Source of the DNA: Pseudomonadota bacterium | GTDB taxonomy: Bacteria; Pseudomonadota; Alphaproteobacteria; Caulobacterales; Caulobacteraceae | Direction: 5' to 3' | DNA length: 22,315 bases | NCBI GenBank assembly: GCA_023445705.1 | Contig: JAEXKM010000362.1 | Span: 1-22,315 of the forward strand | In this document: piece after piece, positions 8,004 through 15,088 of the stretch | Numbering within the stretch: the first letter of the stretch is position 1 | Layout of the letters: the number at the start of each line of letters is the position of its first letter | Notes under the pieces: model-generated | The model's input: the letters and a program-made list of their open reading frames with translations, nothing else | What the model was told of the DNA's origin: nothing | The model's database searches: none | Program-made: the position numbers and the translations under genes

Positions 8004-8931
8004 ACATCAGCGCCGTATTTGCCAAGAGAAGAAGGATAGCGGTCGGGACCTGGACCCGGATCACGCCATTGCGGTCCGACAGTTCCAGCAAGGCCGCGGG
8101 CACCACATTGAAGTTCGCCGCCATCGGCGTCATCAGCGTTCCGCAGAAGCCGGACAGCATGCCGATCGCGCCGACGATCGCCGGATCGCCCCCGAACTTC
8201 GCGACGATCAGCGGAAGCCCAATGCCCGCCGTCATGACCGGGAAGGCTGCAAAAGCGTTGCCCATGACCATCGTGAAGATCGCCATGCCGAAGGTATAGG
8301 CCGCCACCGCGGCGATGCGGCTGCCCTCGGGCAGGGACTGGCCGGCGAGTTGGCCGATGGCGTCGCCGACGCCGGCGGCGGCGAACACCGCGCCCAGCGC
8401 CGCCAGCATCTGTGGCAGCACGGCGGCCCAGCCTACGGTGTCCAGCAGCCGGCGGCCTTCCTGCAAGGGCGTCACCGGCTTGGCCCTCAGCATCGGCATG
8501 GCGATCGCCAGGGCGACGAACACGCCAAGGGTCAGGGCGACCAAGGTGGCTTGCTTGGGGTCGACAAGGCCGGCCAACTCCGGCCGCTTGAACGCGAAGG
8601 TGCCCGCCAGCGCAGTCGCGGGAATAGCCAGGGCCGGCAGGAAGAGGCGGTTGCCCAGGCGCGCGGCGCTCTGGCTCCGCTCCTCGGCGCCTGTCGTACC
8701 CGGCTCGCCCCGCCCCAGCCCGCCGAAGCCGGCGACCAGGACCATGGCGATCACCACCAACCCGTTGGCGAGGTCGCTGAGGTGGGACCCGAACAGGAAG
8801 CTCACGGCAAAGAGGCCCCAGAACGCCGTGTTCTTCCACCGCTTCGGGTTTGACCGGTCACGCGCGCTAAGCACGGCGATCGCCGCAAAGAACGCGCCGC
8901 CGATCAGATAGAGCGCCTCCAGCCCGATCAT
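7981..8931 (-). CDS. DUF979 integral membrane protein (putative permease subunit)
   Basis: This 316-residue protein is nearly all hydrophobic segments, about nine to ten helices, beginning MIGLEALYLIGGAFFAAIAVL. The phrases GLFAVSFLFGSHLSDLANGLVVIAMVLVAGFGGLG and GNAFAAFPVMTAGIGLPLIV, and GFCGTLMTPMAANFNVVPAALLELSD near the C-terminus, identify the DUF979 family. The last segment resembles re-entrant loop regions of ion-coupled transporters. The start codon overlaps the DUF969 stop (ATGA at 8928-8931), showing tight coupling. DUF969 and DUF979 are normally found side by side and probably form a two-part transporter; the substrate is not established from sequence. In some genomes this pair has been noted next to pyroglutamate (5-oxoproline) metabolism genes, as I recall, but none is present here. 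Confidence 0.87.
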   Translation of the reverse strand: MIGLEALYLIGGAFFAAIAVLSARDRSNPKRWKNTAFWGLFAVSFLFGSHLSDLANGLVVIAMVLVAGFGGLGRGEPGTTGAEERSQSAARLGNRLFLPALAIPATALAGTFAFKRPELAGLVDPKQATLVALTLGVFVALAIAMPMLRAKPVTPLQEGRRLLDTVGWAAVLPQMLAALGAVFAAAGVGDAIGQLAGQSLPEGSRIAAVAAYTFGMAIFTMVMGNAFAAFPVMTAGIGLPLIVAKFGGDPAIVGAIGMLSGFCGTLMTPMAANFNVVPAALLELSDRNGVIRVQVPTAILLLLANTALMYVLAFRF

Positions 8932-9608
8932 TGACCGGCTCCCGCCGACAAGGTGCGGGCCAAGCGGCGATCCAGCAGCGACAGCCGCGCGCCATGGATC
9001 AGGAGGGCGATGAAGGCGGTGGGAATGGCCCAGACCGAAAGCTGCAGCGGCTCGACCAGGATCCCGTTCTGCTCAAGGAAGCCCTTGATGAGCAGGATCG
9101 ACGCAATGGCGATGAAGATGTCCTCGCCGAAGAAAAGGGCGATGTTGTCCACAGCCGCCGCGTGCGCCCTGATCGTCTGGCGGGTGTGGTCGGGCAGATC
9201 TCCATGGCGGGCCTCGGCGGCCGCTTCGGCCATGGGCGCGATCAGGGGGCGCACCATCTGAGCGTGGCCGCCCAGGGAGGTCAGGCCCAGTGCGGCGGTC
9301 GCCTGCCGGACGATGAAGTATAGAAGCAGCAGTCGTCCCGTGGTGGCGGTGCGGACCTGTCCGATGAGTGTCTTGGCGCGCTCCTGCAGACCGCCCCGCT
9401 CCAGTAGTCCGATGACCGGCAGGACGACCCAAACCACGCTGACATAACGGTTTTCCTTGAAGGCCTTGCCGAAGGTCTCGACCACTGCGATCAGGTCCAG
9501 GCCGCCGGCGAGGCCTGTGACCAAGGCCGCCGCGGTCACCACCAGCAAAGGGTTGAGGCGGGCCATGAACCCGGCCACGACAATGACAATTCCAACAAGC
9601 GACAGCAC
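8928..9608 (-). CDS. DUF969 integral membrane protein (putative permease subunit)
   Basis: This 226-residue membrane protein is the first gene of the three-gene operon. It begins with hydrophobic helices (LVGIVIVVAGFMARLNPLLVVTAAALVTGLAGG), followed by the family segments FGKAFKENRYVSVVWVVLPVIGLLERGGLQERA, ALGLTSLGGHAQMVRPLIAPMAEA and AAAVDNIALFFGEDIFIAIASI, which identify DUF969. The start is GTG at 9606-9608, with GAGGGG about nine bases upstream; the reading frame offers an ATG only after residue 14, which would remove the first helix. With DUF979 it probably makes one inner-membrane transporter. A 242-base gap separates it from the divergent small membrane gene. Confidence 0.87.
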   Translation of the reverse strand: MLSLVGIVIVVAGFMARLNPLLVVTAAALVTGLAGGLDLIAVVETFGKAFKENRYVSVVWVVLPVIGLLERGGLQERAKTLIGQVRTATTGRLLLLYFIVRQATAALGLTSLGGHAQMVRPLIAPMAEAAAEARHGDLPDHTRQTIRAHAAAVDNIALFFGEDIFIAIASILLIKGFLEQNGILVEPLQLSVWAIPTAFIALLIHGARLSLLDRRLARTLSAGAGQ

Positions 9609-9692
9609 AGGTTGGGCCCCTCTTCTCGCAGATGCGAACTCTAGCGAGCGACGATCTTCCCGTAATCAGGCAGAGAGCGATCCGCCAGCGAC

Positions 9693-9701
9693 TTATCCAC
9701 A
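9693..9701 (+). promoter_or_regulatory. single DnaA-box-like 9-mer
   Basis: TTATCCACA at these positions equals the E. coli consensus DnaA box exactly. It lies in the gap between the divergent DUF969 gene and the small membrane gene. A single exact 9-mer can occur by chance in a window this size, and no cluster of boxes accompanies it, so it is not an origin. A DnaA-regulated promoter is possible but unproven. Confidence 0.25.
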
Positions 9702-9850
9702 ATGCAGTCCGCGTGAAGGATCAAACCCTGTTCTTGCGCGTATTCAAATGACGAGGCGTCAGGACTTTGCAGAAGGGTTAATCCGTGTCAGCCTCACGAA
9801 GTCAGCGCCGCTCGACCGGCGATGATCGATAAAATGGATGGGAGCGAAAC

Positions 9851-10006
9851 ATGCCACGCAACGTCGCCTTCGGTGGCGTATCGCGAGGAGCTGCGAGAGG
9901 TCTGACCTCGATCGCCTGCCTCGCCTTTGTCGCCGTCCTCGCAATTGCTTTCTGGGCTGGCGCCCTATGGATCGGAAATACGCTGATCCAGCTTTTGTCG
10001 AACTGA
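9851..10006 (+). CDS. 51-residue single-pass membrane protein, function unknown
   Basis: The reading frame ATG 9851 to TGA 10006 encodes 51 residues: a short basic N-terminus (MPRNVAFGGVSRGAARG) followed by one hydrophobic stretch of about 25 residues (TSIACLAFVAVLAIAFWAGALWIG) and a short polar end (NTLIQLLSN). GGAG lies six bases before the ATG, a well placed ribosome binding site. Third codon positions are GC-rich as in neighbouring genes. A nine-base-pair hairpin starts at the stop codon. These signs together support a real gene, although I do not recognise the family. It probably sits in the inner membrane with the basic end in the cytoplasm. It is transcribed alone, divergent from DUF969 and convergent with ugd. 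Confidence 0.7.
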   Translation: MPRNVAFGGVSRGAARGLTSIACLAFVAVLAIAFWAGALWIGNTLIQLLSN

Positions 10007-10034
10007 AGCCGACGCCCGGGCCGGACGTCGGCTT
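10006..10034 (+). terminator. bidirectional terminator hairpin between smORF and ugd
   Basis: AAGCCGACG (10006-10014) pairs perfectly with CGTCGGCTT (10026-10034) around an 11-base GC-rich loop. On the plus strand it is followed by TGTCTTG, a weak T-run. It fills the 35-base gap between two convergent stop codons, so it could end both transcripts. Confidence 0.65.
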
Positions 10035-10041
10035 GTCTTGG

Positions 10042-11346
10042 TCAGGCGCGGCCCACTGACGCGTATTTGAAGCCCCGGCTGCGCACTTCTTCGGGCTTGT
10101 AGATGTTGCGCAGGTCGACCAGCACCGGGGCCTTCATCGACTGCTTGACGCGCTCGAGGTCGAGGGCGCGGAACTGGTCCCATTCCGTAATGATCACCAA
10201 CGCGTCGGCCCCGTCCGCCGCCTCGTAGGCGTCGGTCTTGAAATCAACGTCGCGGAGAAGCTGCCGCGCCTCGTGGCCGCCTTCTGGATCGAACGCCTGA
10301 ACCTTCGCGCCCAACGCCTGGAGCGCGGGAATGATGTCGAGGCTCGGCGCATCACGCATGTCGTCGGTGTTCGGCTTGAAGGTCAGCCCCAGAACGCCGA
10401 TGGTCTTGCCGGCGAGATCGCCCGCCAGCGCGTTCGACACCTTGCCGGCCATGGCCTTCTTGCGTGAATCGTTCACGGCCACGGTCGTTTCGATCAGCCG
10501 GACGGGCGCGCCGGCGTCGGTCGCTGTACGGACCAGGGCGAGCGTGTCCTTGGGGAAGCAGGAGCCGCCATAGCCGGGGCCGGCGTTCAGGAACTTGCCG
10601 CCGATGCGCTTGTCGAGGCCGATGCCGCGCGCGACCTGCTGCACGTCCGCGCCCACCGCCTCGCAGAGGTCGGCCATCTCGTTGATGAAGGTGATCTTCA
10701 TCGCCAGGAAGGCGTTCGCTGCGTACTTGATCAGTTCGCTGGTCCGCCGGCCGGTGAAGAGGATCGGCGTCTCGTTTAGGAACAGCGGCCGGTAGAGTTC
10801 GGTCATGACCGGACGGGCGCGCTCGTCCTCGATCCCCACCACGACACGGTCGGGGCGCTTGAAGTCCTCGATGGCGGCGCCTTCGCGCAGGAACTCGGGA
10901 TTGGAGACCACGGCGAACTGAGCGTCAGGCCGCTTGGCCTTGATGATCTTCTCGATTTCGTCGCCCGTGCCCACCGGGACAGTCGACTTGGTGACGATCA
11001 CCGTAAAGCCGTCGAGCAGGCCGGCGATCTCTTCGGCCGCGGCGTACACATAGGAGAGGTCGGCATGGCCGTCGCCGCGCCGGGACGGAGTGCCCACGGC
11101 GATGAAGACGGCGTCCGACTTCTTCACGGCCTCGGCCGCGTCGGTGTCGAAATGCAGCCGCCCGGCCCGGACGTTTTGCGCGACCAGCAGGTCCAGGCCC
11201 GGCTCATAGATCGGGATACCGCCGTCCTTCAGACGCTCGATCTTGCTGGCGTCCTTGTCGATGCAGGTCACGTCGTGGCCGAAGTCGGCGAAGCAGGTCC
11301 CGCTCACCAGGCCGACATAGCCGGTGCCGATCATCGTGACGTGCAT
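10042..11346 (-). CDS. ugd: UDP-glucose 6-dehydrogenase
   Basis: This enzyme oxidises UDP-glucose to UDP-glucuronate with two NAD+, supplying acidic sugars for capsule, exopolysaccharide or LPS. The 434-residue protein has the N-terminal NAD-binding motif GTGYVG (7-12), the FIAVGTP and TKSTVPVGTG segments, SNPEFLREG, ELIKYAANAFLAMKITFINE, and the catalytic cysteine Cys263 in PGYGGSCFPKDT. The C-terminal UDP-binding domain is complete (GLTFKPNTDDMRDAPS). The ATG at 11344-11346 has AAGGG seven to eight bases upstream. It is the last gene of the minus-strand group that also holds a phosphohexomutase and kdsD, although a 108-base gap with a hairpin separates it from the mutase. Its substrate is the product of GalU. 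Confidence 0.95.
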   Translation of the reverse strand: MHVTMIGTGYVGLVSGTCFADFGHDVTCIDKDASKIERLKDGGIPIYEPGLDLLVAQNVRAGRLHFDTDAAEAVKKSDAVFIAVGTPSRRGDGHADLSYVYAAAEEIAGLLDGFTVIVTKSTVPVGTGDEIEKIIKAKRPDAQFAVVSNPEFLREGAAIEDFKRPDRVVVGIEDERARPVMTELYRPLFLNETPILFTGRRTSELIKYAANAFLAMKITFINEMADLCEAVGADVQQVARGIGLDKRIGGKFLNAGPGYGGSCFPKDTLALVRTATDAGAPVRLIETTVAVNDSRKKAMAGKVSNALAGDLAGKTIGVLGLTFKPNTDDMRDAPSLDIIPALQALGAKVQAFDPEGGHEARQLLRDVDFKTDAYEAADGADALVIITEWDQFRALDLERVKQSMKAPVLVDLRNIYKPEEVRSRGFKYASVGRA

Positions 11347-11421
11347 GGATCACCCTTGAATGTGTGCAGTTGCGCCTTTCACCATGACGGCGGCGCACGG
11401 TCCAGTTTGGAGCAGCGAAGG

Positions 11422-11447
11422 CGCGGCGCAGCAAGATCTGCGCCGCG
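11422..11447 (-). terminator. hairpin after the phosphohexomutase gene
   Basis: CGCGGCGCA (11422-11430) pairs perfectly with TGCGCCGCG (11439-11447) around an eight-base loop, just beyond the mutase stop codon. No T-run follows on the minus strand, so it may be a partial terminator or an RNA-stability hairpin that sets different levels for the mutase and ugd. Confidence 0.45.
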
Positions 11448-11454
11448 TCCGCGA

Positions 11455-12954
11455 TCAGACTTCCTGGTTGTAGGCCCCGACCTCGGGGTGGGCGGCGAGC
11501 CGGGGCTTCACCTCCTGGCGGAACAGCGCGCGCATGTCCTCGTCGGACTGCGTGCTTTCCACCACCACCACGATCTCCGGCTTGTTTGACGAGGCGCGAA
11601 CCAGGACCCAGGAGCCGTCCTCAAGGGCGACCCGCACGCCGTTGACCGTGATCACCTCGACAATCTTGCGGCCCAGGATCGTGCCGGCGCCCTTGGCGAG
11701 AGCTTCGTATTCGGCGACGACCTCATCGACGACGCGGTATTTTTCCTCGTCCGCGCAGTGCGGGGACATGGTCAGCGAGGTCCAGGCCACGGGAAGGGCG
11801 GTTTTCAGTTCGGAGAGCTTTTTGTCCGGATTACGGTCAAGCATCCCAAGCACCGCGGCCGCGGCGGTGAGGCCGCAGTCGTAACCGTACCCGAGGGGCG
11901 GGTTGAAGAAGAAGTGGCCGCTCTTTTCGAACCCGGCCAGGGCGCCCAGTTCTGCGGTCTTGCGCTTGATGTAGCTGTGGCCGGTCTTCCAGTAGACCGT
12001 CTTGGCTCCGTTGGCCGCGAGGACCGGGTCGGTCGCAAAGAGGCCCGTGGACTTCACGTCCACCACGAAGGTCGCGTCCTTGTGCAGGGCCGACAGATCG
12101 CGCGCCAGCATCAGGCCGATCTTGTCGGCGAAAATCTCCTCGCCGGTGTCGTCGACGACACCGCAGCGGTCGCCGTCGCCGTCGAAGCCCAAGGCCAGAT
12201 CCGCGCCATGCTCTTTGACCGCCTTGGCCATCTCCTTGAGCATCTCGTGGTCTTCCGGATTGGGGTTGTACCGCGGAAACGTCCAGTCGAGGTCGCAGTC
12301 CATCTCGATGACCTCGACGCCCATGCGCCGCAGCGCGTCGGGCGCAAAGGCGCCCGCCGTCCCGTTACCGCAGGCGCAGACCACCTTCAGCGGCCGCTTG
12401 ATCGCTACACGCGATGACACGTCGGCGATGTAGGTCTCGGCGAAACCCTCGACGTGGGTCAGTGACCCGCCGGGCTTGGCCTTGCCTTCGCCGCCCAGAA
12501 CGATCTCCTTCAGACGGCCCATTTCGACCGGGCCGAAGGTGAGGGGGCGTTGGGCGCCCATCTTCACGCCCGTCCAACCGTTTTCGTTGTGGCTGGCCGT
12601 CACCATGGCCACGCAGGGCGCGTCGAGAGCGAACTGGGCGAAATAGGCGACCGGCGAAAGCGCCAGGCCGATATCGACGACTTCGCACCCGGCGGCGACC
12701 AGGCCGACCGTCAGCGCCTGTTTGATCGAAAGCGAGTAGGAGCGGAAGTCGTGACCGACGACGATCTTGGTTTGTCCCAGCTCCTGAATGTAGGTCCCGA
12801 GCCCCAGGCCGAGCGCCTCGACACCGAGCAGGTTGATCTCCGGCCCGAACAGCCAGCGCGCGTCGTATTCGCGAAAGCCGGTCGCCTTCACCAGCGGGGT
12901 CACTTCGTACTCGAAGGTGTTGGGCTTCAGATCGGCGCGCGGGGTGGGCAGCAT
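11455..12954 (-). CDS. phosphomannomutase/phosphoglucomutase (alpha-D-phosphohexomutase)
   Basis: This 499-residue enzyme interconverts hexose 6- and 1-phosphates. The start MLPTPRADLKPNTFEYEVTPLVKATGFREYDARW is typical of the alphaproteobacterial ManB/AlgC-like branch. The phosphoserine is Ser121 in TASHNENGWTG, and the Mg-binding loop DGDGDR is at 258-263. The phosphate-binding loop reads RASSNKPEIVVVVES rather than RASGTEP, as is normal in this branch. It can feed glucose-1-phosphate to GalU, or mannose-1-phosphate to GDP-mannose synthesis; the sequence alone does not decide between them. The ATG at 12952-12954 has GGAG five bases upstream. It lies 93 bases downstream of kdsD on the same strand and upstream of ugd. 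Confidence 0.92.
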   Translation of the reverse strand: MLPTPRADLKPNTFEYEVTPLVKATGFREYDARWLFGPEINLLGVEALGLGLGTYIQELGQTKIVVGHDFRSYSLSIKQALTVGLVAAGCEVVDIGLALSPVAYFAQFALDAPCVAMVTASHNENGWTGVKMGAQRPLTFGPVEMGRLKEIVLGGEGKAKPGGSLTHVEGFAETYIADVSSRVAIKRPLKVVCACGNGTAGAFAPDALRRMGVEVIEMDCDLDWTFPRYNPNPEDHEMLKEMAKAVKEHGADLALGFDGDGDRCGVVDDTGEEIFADKIGLMLARDLSALHKDATFVVDVKSTGLFATDPVLAANGAKTVYWKTGHSYIKRKTAELGALAGFEKSGHFFFNPPLGYGYDCGLTAAAAVLGMLDRNPDKKLSELKTALPVAWTSLTMSPHCADEEKYRVVDEVVAEYEALAKGAGTILGRKIVEVITVNGVRVALEDGSWVLVRASSNKPEIVVVVESTQSDEDMRALFRQEVKPRLAAHPEVGAYNQEV

Positions 12955-13047
12955 CGTAACTCCGTTATCTCTCTGGTCGCTCTTCGTGGCGGTTCGACCT
13001 TAAGGCCAAGCCAACGCGATAGTGGAGCACGCGTTTCGTGACGAATG

Positions 13048-14028
13048 TCAGACGCCGGCGCGCACCAGGTCGTGAACACGCAGAATGCCTACCGGCTTGC
13101 CATCCGAGACCACGAAAAGCACCGTCACCATAGGCAGCGGATCACTCATCAGCGCGAGGGCTTCGGCGGCCAGCATCTGCGGAGGTGCGGTCTTTTTAGG
13201 GCCGGGCGTCATTACGTCCCCAGCCGTGTGCGTCAGCAGACCATCCAGGTGCCGCCGAAGGTCGCCGTCGGTGATCACGCCTTTCAAGGCGCCGTTCTCA
13301 TCGACCACGCCGACGATGCCGAACGCCTTCTCGGTCATCACCAGGAGCGTTTCGGACATCGGCGTCGCAAGGCCCACGAGCGGCAGTTCGTCGGCTCCAT
13401 GCATCAGGTCGCCGACGGTGCGCAGCATCGCGCCGAGCTTGCCGCCGGGATGGAAAATCTTGAAGTCCTTGGCGGTGAAGCCGCGCCGTTCCAGCAGCGA
13501 AACCGCCAGGGCGTCGCCCAGCGCGATCTGCAACGTGGTCGAGGTCGTGGGCGCCTTCACCTCTGCCGTCACCTCCGGCGCGTCGGCCAGTTTCAGCACC
13601 ACGTCCGCGGCCTGACCCAGCTGACTGTCGCCTGAGGCAGTGACGGCGATCAGGGGGATATGGAAGCGGCGGGAATAGGCGATCACGTCCGCCAGTTCCT
13701 GATTCTGCCCCGACTTCGACAGAGCGAGGATCACGTCGCCCTCGGCGATCATGCCCAGATCGCCGTGGCTGGCTTCGTTGGCGTGCACAAAGAAGGCGGG
13801 GGCGCCGGTAGAGGCGAAGGTGGCCGCGATCTTCTTGGCGACGTGGCCGGACTTGCCGATGCCGGTGCAGATCACCCGCCCCTTGGCGGCGTAGAGCAGG
13901 TCTACGGCCCGGACGAAATCCTCGCCCAGCCCGTCCGCCTGAAGGCGCAGGGCGTCGGCTTCCGCGCTCAGCACGCGGCGGCCGACCGCAACGGCGTCGA
14001 ACTGGGTCATGTTGGGAGCGCCTGTCAT
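13048..14028 (-). CDS. kdsD: arabinose-5-phosphate isomerase, KpsF/GutQ family
   Basis: KdsD converts ribulose-5-phosphate to arabinose-5-phosphate, the first step to KDO of lipopolysaccharide. The protein has an N-terminal SIS domain (GRVICTGIGKSGHVAKKIAATFASTG; HANEASHGDLGM; LALSKSGQNQEL; PTTSTTLQIALGDALAVSLLE) and, after HPGGKLG, two CBS domains, the first containing DLMHG and the second ending VHDLVRAGV. This is the full KdsD architecture. I place the start at 14028, where ATG overlaps the stop of the upstream small gene (ATGA), giving 326 residues; the ATG at 14010 would give 320 and begins MTQFDAVAVGRRVL, so it is an equally possible start. The coupling ties it to the small membrane-anchored protein. 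Confidence 0.93.
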   Translation of the reverse strand: MTGAPNMTQFDAVAVGRRVLSAEADALRLQADGLGEDFVRAVDLLYAAKGRVICTGIGKSGHVAKKIAATFASTGAPAFFVHANEASHGDLGMIAEGDVILALSKSGQNQELADVIAYSRRFHIPLIAVTASGDSQLGQAADVVLKLADAPEVTAEVKAPTTSTTLQIALGDALAVSLLERRGFTAKDFKIFHPGGKLGAMLRTVGDLMHGADELPLVGLATPMSETLLVMTEKAFGIVGVVDENGALKGVITDGDLRRHLDGLLTHTAGDVMTPGPKKTAPPQMLAAEALALMSDPLPMVTVLFVVSDGKPVGILRVHDLVRAGV

Positions 14029-14270
14029 TTGGTGGGGCTGAGCGCCTGGGTCTGGGCGTCGGCGACGGCTTCGCGGGCGGCGCGGATGCGCCCCTCCGAC
14101 TCTTCGGTCTGCCGCTTCATCGCCTCCTGCATCCGAGCGGTCTGCTGGATGGGGGTGTGGCCGAACGGCCCGGGCGAACGCGCGCCCAGACCCTGCGGCC
14201 AGACAGCGGCCAAGGCGACAAGGGCCAGGGCCAGGGCTGCGATCAGCGGGAAGAACAGTCGGTTCGACAT
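14025..14270 (-). CDS. small membrane-anchored protein upstream of kdsD, function unknown
   Basis: This 81-residue protein starts MSNRLFFPLIAALALALVALAAVWPQGLG, one hydrophobic segment that may be an uncleaved signal anchor, followed by a Gln/Glu/Arg/Ala-rich part (IQQTARMQEAMKRQTEESEGRIRAAREAVADAQ) that looks like an amphipathic helix or short coiled coil. The predicted topology is inner-membrane anchor with a periplasmic helix. The stop overlaps the kdsD start, and codon usage fits the region, so I take it as real. I do not recognise the family. The ribosome binding site is weak. Its position suggests some role near LPS or polysaccharide synthesis, but that is only inferred from the neighbour. 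Confidence 0.65.
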   Translation of the reverse strand: MSNRLFFPLIAALALALVALAAVWPQGLGARSPGPFGHTPIQQTARMQEAMKRQTEESEGRIRAAREAVADAQTQALSPTK

Positions 14271-14313
14271 CGGGTGTCATATAACCAGGGCCGCGCGCGC
14301 GGGCCAGCGGACC

Positions 14314-14340
14314 TTGACGCTCGCCCTGGCGGGCCTTAGC
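14314..14340 (+). promoter_or_regulatory. candidate sigma-70 type promoter for gpmA
   Basis: TTGACGC at 14314-14320 equals the -35 half of the Caulobacter housekeeping consensus (TTGACGS). About 12 bases later GGCCTTAGC is a poor match to the -10 half GCTANAWC. It would start transcripts shortly before the gpmA start codon. It lies in the 89-base divergent gap. Confidence 0.4.
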
Positions 14341-14359
14341 CCCGAACTCCCCTTCCCAG

Positions 14360-15088
14360 ATGGAGCGCGCCGCCTTGCCGACCCTGATCCTTCTCCGCCA
14401 CGGTCAGAGCCAGTGGAACCTCGAGGACCGCTTCACCGGCTGGGTGGACGTCGACCTGACCGCCGAGGGCGAGGCCCAGGCCCGGAAGGGCGGCGAGCTG
14501 ATCAAGGCCGCGGGGCTGCAGATCGACCGCGCCTACACTTCGGTGCTGACCCGTGCGATCCGCACTCTCTGGCTGGCGCTGACCGCTGCGGGCCAGGTCT
14601 TCGTGCCCGAGACCAAGGACTGGCGCCTGAACGAGCGCCACTACGGCGGCCTTACCGGCTTGAACAAGACCGAGACCGCCGCCAAGCACGGCGAGGAGCA
14701 GGTGAAGGTGTGGCGCCGGTCCTATGACGTGCCGCCGCCGCCGCTGGCGCCCGGCGGAGAGTTCGATTTCTCCAAGGATCGCCGCTACGCGGGCGTGGCG
14801 CTGCCCGACACCGAGAGCCTGAAGACCACCCTGGACCGCGTCCAACCCTATTGGGACAGCGAGATCGCGCCGGATCTCGTCAAGGGCGAGACGGTGCTTG
14901 TGGCGGCCCACGGCAACTCGCTCCGCGCGATCGTCAAGCTGCTGTTCAATCTCTCCGACGAGGCGATCATCGGGGTGGAGATTCCGACCGGAAACCCGCT
15001 GCTCATCGAGCTTGATGCCCAATTGAAGCCGGTGAGCGCCCGCTACCTCGACGAGGCGCGCGCCACGTCGCTGCCCGCGATCGCATGA
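14360..15088 (+). CDS. gpmA: 2,3-bisphosphoglycerate-dependent phosphoglycerate mutase
   Basis: This enzyme interconverts 3- and 2-phosphoglycerate in glycolysis and gluconeogenesis. The catalytic phosphohistidine is His14 in LLRHGQSQWN. Further active-site segments are FTGWVDVDLT, SVLTRAIRT (Arg65), LNERHYGGLTG (Glu92) and AAHGNSLRAI (His184). The whole domain is present, so this is a true dPGM rather than a general phosphatase. From the ATG at 14360 the protein has 242 residues, but no ribosome binding site precedes that ATG. A TTG at 14375 has GGAG about nine bases upstream and would give 237 residues starting MPTLILLRHG, closer to the usual family start; I consider it a serious alternative. 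The stop overlaps the next gene (ATGA, 15085-15088). Confidence 0.93.
   Translation: MERAALPTLILLRHGQSQWNLEDRFTGWVDVDLTAEGEAQARKGGELIKAAGLQIDRAYTSVLTRAIRTLWLALTAAGQVFVPETKDWRLNERHYGGLTGLNKTETAAKHGEEQVKVWRRSYDVPPPPLAPGGEFDFSKDRRYAGVALPDTESLKTTLDRVQPYWDSEIAPDLVKGETVLVAAHGNSLRAIVKLLFNLSDEAIIGVEIPTGNPLLIELDAQLKPVSARYLDEARATSLPAIA

Noticed and set aside
9693..9701. A replication origin indicated by TTATCCACA
   Set aside because: Only one exact box and no AT-rich unwinding region or box cluster is present; a near match TTGTCCACA at 9145-9153 lies inside DUF969 and is likely chance.
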